In this document: positions 53,680 through 59,490 of the stretch, one piece after another
How the letters are laid out: each line of letters begins with the position of its first letter
How positions within the stretch are numbered: the first letter of the stretch is position 1
From: JAIVHA01 sp965367295
GTDB lineage: Bacteria; Pseudomonadota; Gammaproteobacteria; DSM-19610
Direction: 5' to 3'
NCBI GenBank assembly: GCA_965367295.1
Contig: CBDUHN010000017.1
Location: 1 to 59,490, forward strand
Length of the DNA: 59,490 nt
Made by a program: the position numbers and the translations under genes
The notes under the pieces: generated by a model
Databases searched by the model: none
Told to the model about the DNA's origin: nothing
The model's input: only the letters and a program-made list of their open reading frames with translations

Positions 53680-55772
53680 CCCGGCCCACCGCATGCAAGA
53701 GAAAGCACCCCTTGAGCATTGATCGCACTTCGTCCAAGCCCATCCTCTTCGGCCTGCTGATTCTGGCTGTACTGTTCCTGGCCGGCAGCGCGCTCATTTA
53801 TGGCTATCTGGAGCGAGAACGGCAACGCGATCTGGAGCAATGGGAAATCCGCCTGACGCTGGTCGCGGACAGCCGGGTGGAAGCCATCCGGCGCCAGCTC
53901 AACACCGAACTGGCCGGGCTCACCGAACTGGCCAACAATGCCTCCCTGCAGCTCTACCTGAGCCAACTGGCATTGCCGACGGAAGAAACGGGTACAGAAC
54001 CGGCCCAGTTAAGCTACCTGCGCAACCTCATCCTGGCCGCCGCCCAGCGCGAGGGATTGACGGATAACAGCAGCGGCATCAATGCCAACCTGCCGCAATC
54101 AGCACACAACGGCCTCGCCCTGGTGGATCACAACGGACGACGGGTGACCGCCACCCCGTTCATGCCGCCGCTCAGGGCGGTCCATCACGCCGCGCTGGAG
54201 CAGGCACTGGCCAGCGGCCGGGGCACCATCATCGACCTGCACCAGGACGAGGGGGGCGTAGCGGTCCTGGGGTTCGTGGTTCCGGTCCAGTCCATCCAGG
54301 GCGCGGAAAAGAATTCCGCCAGCGGGGCCCTGATCGCCGTGCGGCGCGCCGACCAGTATCTGTACCCGCTGTTGCGTTCTGCAGCGACCTTGACCGAGCA
54401 GGATGAAACCCTGCTGGTAGAACGGCGTGACGGCCAGGTGCAGTACCTGTCACCGCTCTCCGATGGCAGCCCACCCCTGCAACGCAGCCTGGATACACGC
54501 AACGCCAATTTTGCCGGCACCATCGCCACCGAGACCCCCGGCCGTTTTGCCCGGGCCAGCGATTATCGCGGCCGGGACGTGCTGATGATCAGCCGCCCGG
54601 TGCCGGACACGCCCTGGATCCTGATCCAGCAGACCGGCTACGAAAGTGCCCTGAAGGAAGCCCGCCAGCACCGCCGCTTCCTGCTCACCAGTTTTTCCCT
54701 GCTGCTGTTTTTCACCATTGCCGCACTGGTGGCGGCCTGGCGCCATGGCAGCAGCGTACGTGCCCAGCACACCGCCGCGGAGCTGCTGCGCAAGACCCGC
54801 AAGCTCGATGCCCGCACCCAGTTGCTGCACGGCATCACCGATCACATCGATGCCTTCACCGCACTGCTCAACCCGCAGCATGAACTGGTGTTTGCCAATA
54901 CGCCGCTGGCACGGGCGGTGGGGATCTCGGTTACCGACATGCGCGGTAAACGGCTGGCCAGCGTGATCGGACCCGATGCCGCGCAGAAACTGATCACCCG
55001 GCTCGAAACCGGGCCACTGCAGGAAACCCACAGCGCAAGCCTGTCCCTGGAGATCGGTGGCCACAGCGGGATTTACCAGTGCGCCTTTATTCCCCTCGCG
55101 CCCCGCCAGCATGGCCAGGCTGCGCGTCTGCTGGTGCTGCACGACATCACCGAACTGCAACAGGCCCAGCAGCGTCATAGCGAGCTGATGCGCAAGCTGG
55201 TGGGAGCCCTGATGCACGTGGTCGACCTGCATGACCCCCATTCCGGCCACCACTCCGCGCGGGTCAGCGAGGTGGCCAATGCCCTCGGGGCTGCCATGGG
55301 CCTGGATGATAGCGATCGCCGGGTGCTGGACCTGGCCGCGAACCTGGCCAACCTGGGCAAGATCTTCGTACCCCGGGAAATTCTCACCAAGAGCAGCCCG
55401 CTCACCGATGCCGAACAGGACATCGTGCGCCGCCACGTGCAGTACAGCGTGGATATTCTCAAAGACCTGGAATTCGAGGGTCCGGTACTGAACACCATTG
55501 CCCAGAAACAGGAACTCATGGACGGCAGTGGTTACCCGCATGGCCTAAAGGGTGAGGAGTTGCTCCTGACAGCGCGCATTCTGGCCGTGGCCAACGCCTT
55601 CGTGGCGTTGATGAGCTCCCGCGCCTACCGCGGCGCCACCTCGGTGCAACAGGCACTGGATGCCTTACTACAGGAAGCGGACAGCAAGTATGACCGCCGG
55701 GTGGTGGCGGCCCTGTTCCATGTAGCGGAGAACCAGCAGGTGAACTGGTCGGAGTGGGATGCGGAAAACTGA
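53655..55772 (+). CDS. Membrane receptor with degenerate HD-GYP domain
   Basis: The product is 705 residues from the ATG at 53655, which overlaps the protease gene by 25 bases; a TTG at 53712 is an alternative. Two membrane segments (about 30-52 and 347-367) flank a periplasmic dCache-like sensor. A PAS-like domain (about 395-505) and an HD-GYP domain (about 510-700) follow. The catalytic H-D is Ala565-Asn566 and the H-H-E before D-G-S-G-Y-P is K-Q-E, while G-Y-P (626-628) is kept. It is probably not a phosphodiesterase and may bind c-di-GMP instead. Confidence 0.87.
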   Translation: MDSYTGLLTRPTACKRKHPLSIDRTSSKPILFGLLILAVLFLAGSALIYGYLERERQRDLEQWEIRLTLVADSRVEAIRRQLNTELAGLTELANNASLQLYLSQLALPTEETGTEPAQLSYLRNLILAAAQREGLTDNSSGINANLPQSAHNGLALVDHNGRRVTATPFMPPLRAVHHAALEQALASGRGTIIDLHQDEGGVAVLGFVVPVQSIQGAEKNSASGALIAVRRADQYLYPLLRSAATLTEQDETLLVERRDGQVQYLSPLSDGSPPLQRSLDTRNANFAGTIATETPGRFARASDYRGRDVLMISRPVPDTPWILIQQTGYESALKEARQHRRFLLTSFSLLLFFTIAALVAAWRHGSSVRAQHTAAELLRKTRKLDARTQLLHGITDHIDAFTALLNPQHELVFANTPLARAVGISVTDMRGKRLASVIGPDAAQKLITRLETGPLQETHSASLSLEIGGHSGIYQCAFIPLAPRQHGQAARLLVLHDITELQQAQQRHSELMRKLVGALMHVVDLHDPHSGHHSARVSEVANALGAAMGLDDSDRRVLDLAANLANLGKIFVPREILTKSSPLTDAEQDIVRRHVQYSVDILKDLEFEGPVLNTIAQKQELMDGSGYPHGLKGEELLLTARILAVANAFVALMSSRAYRGATSVQQALDALLQEADSKYDRRVVAALFHVAENQQVNWSEWDAEN

Positions 55773-55836
55773 TAACCGTGACGACAGGTTACCCGTTGGC
55801 CGGCATGAATTCGGACATGGCGGAGAAAAGAACCCG

Positions 55837-55859
55837 TCCGAATGAATTCGGACCTACAG
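55837..55859. repeat. Dispersed repeat, AATTCGNACCTACAG family (copy 2)
   Basis: TCCGAATGAATTCGGACCTACAG lies just after the pssA stop. Another GAATTCGGACATGG word sits at about 55807. The gap 55773-55861 thus consists largely of repeat sequence at the edge of the LapG module. Confidence 0.65.
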
Positions 55860-55861
55860 AG

Positions 55862-56650
55862 TCATTCCGGGCCGTCGCTGTCGCCTGATTGTTCCGTCGG
55901 CACCATGTCCTTGCGATGCCGCAGGCTGTAGACAATGCCCGACAGTGCATAGACAGCGAACCCGACGAACAGCACGGTAGGCGGATTGAGGTTCATGATC
56001 ACGATCAGCAGCACGATCACCAGCAGGGCGACAAAGGGCACCCGTTTCTTGAAATCGAATTCCTTGAAACTGTAGTACCGCACATTACTGACCATCAGCA
56101 GCCCCATGACAATGGTCAGCCCCATGGCAATGAAGCGTACATCTTCACCTGCCCAGTCCCACTCCACACTGAGCCACACGAAACCCGCCAGCACGGCGGC
56201 GGCGGACGGACTTGGCAGTCCCTGAAAGAAACGCTTGTCGGCACTGGCCACCTTGGTATTGAAGCGCGCCAGTCGCAATGCAGCACCTGCGGTATAGATG
56301 AACGCCGCCAGCCAGCCCAACTTGCCCCAGGCGGTACCGAGATCACGCAGGTACTGCAGTGACCAGGCATACATCACCAGCGCCGGCGCCAGGCCAAAAC
56401 CGACCATATCGGACAGGCTGTCATATTCGACACCGAAATCGGACTGGGTATTGGTAAGCCGCGCCACACGACCGTCGATACCGTCCATCACCATGGCCAC
56501 GAAGATGGCGATGGCGGCGGCTTCATAACGTCCGCCCATGGCGGCGACGATGGCATAGAATCCGGCAAACAATCCGGCTGTGGTAAAGAGATTCGGCAGC
56601 AGGTAGACACCTTTGCTGCGTGGTTTACCTTCCGTACGTTCCTCTTCCAT
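55862..56650 (-). CDS. pssA: CDP-diacylglycerol-serine O-phosphatidyltransferase
   Basis: PssA makes phosphatidylserine at the inner membrane. The 262-residue product has about eight membrane segments and the CDP-alcohol transferase signature D-G-I-D-G-R-V-A-R, eight residues, G-x3-D-x3-D. The ATG at 56650 is preferred over 56668. It follows psd by 23 bases. Confidence 0.94.
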   Translation of the reverse strand: MEEERTEGKPRSKGVYLLPNLFTTAGLFAGFYAIVAAMGGRYEAAAIAIFVAMVMDGIDGRVARLTNTQSDFGVEYDSLSDMVGFGLAPALVMYAWSLQYLRDLGTAWGKLGWLAAFIYTAGAALRLARFNTKVASADKRFFQGLPSPSAAAVLAGFVWLSVEWDWAGEDVRFIAMGLTIVMGLLMVSNVRYYSFKEFDFKKRVPFVALLVIVLLIVIMNLNPPTVLFVGFAVYALSGIVYSLRHRKDMVPTEQSGDSDGPE

Positions 56651-56673
56651 ACTGCCCCCGCCTGTCAAACAGG

Positions 56674-57300
56674 CTATTTATGCACCAGGTATGCGACCAC
56701 ATTCTTGCCCGCCTGGACCTGATCGTTGATATTCACGATCACACGGGAGTTCTCGGGCAAATATAACTGGATACGGCCACCCAGGTGAAGATAGCCGCAG
56801 CGTTGCCCCTGCCCCACCCGCTCGCCAAAGCGCACTGCACAGGTCGGCGCATTGCCCAGCGGACCGCGGTGCATCACCACCACCAGGTCATCCCCCTCAT
56901 CGGTCTTGATCCAGACGCCATGGGGGCTCTTGGGCGGCAGCTTGGCCATCAAGGCAGCCCCGGGTTCCAGCACCTTGCCCTCGACAGGACTGCGCGTGGT
57001 ATAGACGCCGGTGCGAAACATGTCGATCTGTATGCGCAGGGATTGACGATCGAGATAGGGATCGTACAGATGTTCGATGGCGCTGATACGACCATCCACG
57101 GGGCTGACTACCGCCAGCGGACTGGAGGGAATCTCCCGTTCCGGATCCCGGAACATGAACAACACCAACAGACTCAGCAACCAGAACGGTATCGTCCACA
57201 CAATACCGAAGTAATGCCAACAGGCTCCACCGACGGCCAGTACCACGATCATGGGTGGCCAGCCTTCGCGGGAAAACATGGGATAGCGGCTTGCAGCCAT
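56674..57300 (-). CDS. psd: Phosphatidylserine decarboxylase-like protein, maturation Ser replaced
   Basis: The 208-residue product matches short (archaeal-type) Psd: membrane helix (about 15-45), S-P-V-D-G motif and C-terminal domain. Active Psd self-cleaves at a G-S bond to form its pyruvoyl group; in the short type the site reads F-G-S-R-V-D. Here the aligned site is L-G-G-R-I-Q, with Gly175 (GGC) in place of Ser (AGC would be one base away). It may be inactive, mature differently, or reflect a base error. Position between ilvC and pssA fits a Psd. Confidence 0.82.
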   Translation of the reverse strand: MAASRYPMFSREGWPPMIVVLAVGGACWHYFGIVWTIPFWLLSLLVLFMFRDPEREIPSSPLAVVSPVDGRISAIEHLYDPYLDRQSLRIQIDMFRTGVYTTRSPVEGKVLEPGAALMAKLPPKSPHGVWIKTDEGDDLVVVMHRGPLGNAPTCAVRFGERVGQGQRCGYLHLGGRIQLYLPENSRVIVNINDQVQAGKNVVAYLVHK

Positions 57301-57326
57301 TTTATGTAATCGGGTTCGTTGAGTAG

Positions 57327-57357
57327 AAAAAAAGACGCCGCGGTGGTCCGCGGCGTC
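57327..57357 (-). terminator. Intrinsic terminator after psd's upstream neighbour ilvC
   Basis: A perfect 10-bp stem (GACGCCGCGG/CCGCGGCGTC) with a TGGT loop is followed on the minus strand by seven T residues. It separates ilvC from psd, so ilvIHC and psd-pssA are probably at least partly independent units. Confidence 0.85.
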
Positions 57358-57372
57358 CGGGTATGCAGTGGA

Positions 57373-58383
57373 TCAGTTTACGTTCTTGTCGATGATCTTC
57401 TTGATCCAGGGCATCATGCTGCGTAGCTTCTCGCCGGTCTGTTCGATGGGATGTTCGGCATTGAGGCGACGACGGGCGGTCATTTCCGGATAGCCGCTGG
57501 CCCCTTCCTGAATGAAACGCTTGGCGTATTCACCATTCTGAATATTCGTCAGCGCTTCTTTCATGGCGGCACGGCTGGCATCGTTGATGACCTTGGTGCC
57601 AGTCACGTACTCGCCATACTCCGCGTTGTTGGAGATGGAATAGTTCATGTTGGCGATGCCGCCTTCGTACATCAGGTCGACGATGAGCTTGAGTTCGTGC
57701 AGGCATTCGAAGTAGGCCATCTCCGGTGCATAACCGGCGTCCACCAGGGTTTCGAAACCGGCTTTCACCAGTTCCACGGCGCCACCACACAGCACGGCCT
57801 GCTCGCCGAACAGATCCGTTTCGGTTTCATCGCGGAAGGTGGTTTCGATGATGCCGGTACGGCCACCGCCGATGGCAGAGGCATAGGACAGGGCGATGTT
57901 CTTGGCCTTGCCGGAAGCATCCTGGTAGATGGCGATCAGGTCGGGGATACCACCGCCCTTGGTGAATTCATTGCGCACGGTATGGCCAGGCGCCTTGGGG
58001 GCAATCATGATCACGTCCAGGTCGGCACGTGGCGAGATCTGGCCGTAGTGGATACAGAAGCCGTGGGCGAAGGCCAGGGCTGCACCCTGCTTCAGGTTCG
58101 GCTCGATCTGGGTGTAATACAGTTCCTTCTGGTTTTCATCCGGGGCCAGCACCATGACCAGGTCGGCACCCTTCACAGCCTCATCGATGCCCTTCACATT
58201 CAGGCCGGCATTGGACGCCTTTTTCGCGGAGGAGGAACCCTCACGCAGTGCGACGGTGACATCCACTCCGGAATCCTTCAGGTTGTTGGCATGGGCATGG
58301 CCCTGCGAACCGTAACCGATAATGGTGACCTTCAGTCCCTGGATGATGGACAGGTCGGCGTCTTTGTCATAGTAGATATTCAT
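57373..58383 (-). CDS. ilvC: Ketol-acid reductoisomerase (class I)
   Basis: IlvC performs the second step of valine/isoleucine synthesis with NADPH. The 336-residue product has the G-Y-G-S-Q-G-H-A-H-A nucleotide motif, the metal ligands in F-G-E-Q-A-V-L-C-G-G, and the short class I C-terminus. Confidence 0.97.
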   Translation of the reverse strand: MNIYYDKDADLSIIQGLKVTIIGYGSQGHAHANNLKDSGVDVTVALREGSSSAKKASNAGLNVKGIDEAVKGADLVMVLAPDENQKELYYTQIEPNLKQGAALAFAHGFCIHYGQISPRADLDVIMIAPKAPGHTVRNEFTKGGGIPDLIAIYQDASGKAKNIALSYASAIGGGRTGIIETTFRDETETDLFGEQAVLCGGAVELVKAGFETLVDAGYAPEMAYFECLHELKLIVDLMYEGGIANMNYSISNNAEYGEYVTGTKVINDASRAAMKEALTNIQNGEYAKRFIQEGASGYPEMTARRRLNAEHPIEQTGEKLRSMMPWIKKIIDKNVN

Positions 58384-58474
58384 GGCTGCTATTCGCCCCG
58401 CTTACTGTATGAAGTTAAAATCCGGTTATTCAAATCCCGGATACACAGGTACCCGGAATCCGCTTTCCGTTCGA

Positions 58475-58966
58475 CTAGATATGCAGCGCCTTCTCGCCGC
58501 GCGCGATGCCGGACACACCTGAGCGCACCACTTCCAGGATCAGGGAGCGGTCAATGGCCTGCAGGAAGGCATCAAGCTTTTCACCGGTGCCGGTCAGTTC
58601 GACGACATAGGTGGTGTTGGTTACATCGATGACGCTGCCGCGGAAGATATCCACCAGCCGCTTCACCTCATCACGACCGCCATTTTCAGCGCGTACCTTC
58701 ACCAGCATCAGCTCACGCTCGATGTGTGGCGCTTCCATCATGTCCAGCAGCTTGACCACGTCGATCAGCTTGTTGAGCTGCTTGGTGATCTGCTCGATGA
58801 CCTGATCGGTACCGCTGGTCACCAGCGTCATGCGTGACAGCGACGGGTCTTCCGTCGGCGCCACGGTGAGTGACTCGATATTGTAGCCGCGGGCGGAAAA
58901 CAGTCCGGCGACACGCGACAGCGCACCGGCTTCGTTTTCCATGAGGATGGAGATGATATGACGCAT
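58475..58966 (-). CDS. ilvH: Acetolactate synthase small subunit
   Basis: The product is 163 residues with an N-terminal ACT domain (L-M-E-N-E-A-G-A-L-S-R-V-A-G-L-F) and the C-terminal half that activates the catalytic subunit and gives valine feedback. It lies 26 bases after ilvI and 91 bases ahead of ilvC. Confidence 0.96.
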   Translation of the reverse strand: MRHIISILMENEAGALSRVAGLFSARGYNIESLTVAPTEDPSLSRMTLVTSGTDQVIEQITKQLNKLIDVVKLLDMMEAPHIERELMLVKVRAENGGRDEVKRLVDIFRGSVIDVTNTTYVVELTGTGEKLDAFLQAIDRSLILEVVRSGVSGIARGEKALHI

Positions 58967-58992
58967 AGGAATCCTGTTAATTCGAAGTGGGC

Positions 58993-59490
58993 CTAGATCA
59001 GGATCATTTCATTCTGGCCGGCACCGGCAGGCACCATGGGATATACGTTTTCGGTCTGGTCGGTGAGGAAATCGAGGAATACCACGCGATCCCGGATCTT
59101 CATGGCCTCCTTCAGCGCCCCTTCCACGTCTTCCGGCCTGGTGACCTGAATACCCATGTGACCGTAGCTCTCCGCCAGCTTCACGAAGTCGGGCAGGGAT
59201 TCCATGTAGGACATGGCATAACGCCCCTGGTAGAAGAACTCCTGCCACTGCCGCACCATACCCAGGTAACGGTTGTTCAGATTGATAATCTTGATGGGCA
59301 GCCCGTACTGACGGCAGGTGGACAGCTCCTGAATACACATCTGGATACTGCCCTCACCGGTGATGCAGCACACGGTCTCGTCGGGATGAGCGAACTGCAC
59401 ACCCATGGCCGCCGGGAAACCGAAGCCCATGGTGCCCAGGCCACCGGAATTGATCCAGCGCCGCGGCTTGTCGAACTGGTAGAACTGCGC
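58993..59490 (-). CDS. ilvI: Acetolactate synthase large subunit (C-terminal part, cut by window edge)
   Basis: The visible 165 residues are the C-terminal ThDP-binding domain: G-L-G-T-M-G-F-G-F-P-A-A-M-G, then the metal/ThDP motif G-E-G-S-I-Q-M, about 20 residues and L-N-N-R-Y-L-G-M-V-R-Q-W-Q. The N-terminal part lies beyond base 59490. ilvB or ilvI naming cannot be settled from this fragment. Confidence 0.95.
   Translation of the reverse strand, partial: AQFYQFDKPRRWINSGGLGTMGFGFPAAMGVQFAHPDETVCCITGEGSIQMCIQELSTCRQYGLPIKIINLNNRYLGMVRQWQEFFYQGRYAMSYMESLPDFVKLAESYGHMGIQVTRPEDVEGALKEAMKIRDRVVFLDFLTDQTENVYPMVPAGAGQNEMILI

Overview
This window looks like a gammaproteobacterial chromosome segment, probably from the Chromatiales/Ectothiorhodospiraceae type of environmental bacterium. 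The inference rests on the gene families, the high GC content, the proteobacterial dedicated sortase (PDS) cluster, the SHP/DHC cytochrome cluster and nitrate assimilation genes; no rRNA or species marker is present. I saw no tRNA, rRNA, CRISPR array, intact insertion sequence or prophage. Coding density is high and most genes are intact. The sequence ends inside ilvI.

Layout. 1-4.9 kb: a repeat hairpin, tcdA, an MFS transporter, a patatin-like lipase coupled to a zinc-ribbon protein, and greB. 5.0-11.9 kb: a complete PDS system. PdsO, a 60-codon small ORF, a VIT/vWA target protein and a class GN sortase run leftward; the PdsR/PdsS two-component pair runs rightward. 12-18.1 kb: signalling genes, including a diguanylate cyclase and a CHASE histidine kinase that both carry FixL-like PAS domains with the haem-site residues. 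18.3-20.8 kb: DUF3175, then a cytochrome b561-DHC fusion, the SHP-type cytochrome and a second diheme cytochrome. 21-28.3 kb: housekeeping and uncharacterised genes (Sel1 protein, glycosyltransferase, CBS protein, DUF3581, flavoprotein, peroxiredoxin, HNH-like protein), then a 74-bp palindromic MITE-like element. 28.5-29.7 kb: a class II aldolase fused to a Dabb domain.

29.9-41.5 kb: nitrate assimilation, read leftward as nasT, nrtA, nrtB, nrtC, nirB, nirD, nasA. Nitrate is imported by NrtABC, reduced to nitrite by NasA and to ammonium by NirBD. Good sigma-54 promoter matches precede both nasT and nrtA. The nrtA leader holds a hexaloop hairpin followed by a strong intrinsic terminator, as expected for NasT (ANTAR) antitermination. 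41.8-44.5 kb: glgC, then a MarR regulator with a C-terminal four-cysteine cluster divergent from a cytochrome P460. 44.8-49.7 kb: prfC, a secreted S8 protease with TSP3 and dockerin-like repeats, rimI and a family 4 uracil-DNA glycosylase. 49.7-59.5 kb: leuA with a leucine-rich leader peptide, and ilvI-ilvH-ilvC-psd-pssA. Between pssA and leuA sits a module of a TPR/beta-barrel protein, a LapG-like protease and a membrane receptor with a degenerate HD-GYP domain.

The best candidates for something undescribed are the LapG-like protease paired with a degenerate HD-GYP receptor (a possible LapD analogue), the small ORF inside the PDS operon, the Cys4 MarR/P460 pair, and a Psd-like protein that lacks the pyruvoyl-forming serine. 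All functional assignments are from motifs read by eye; no database search was run.
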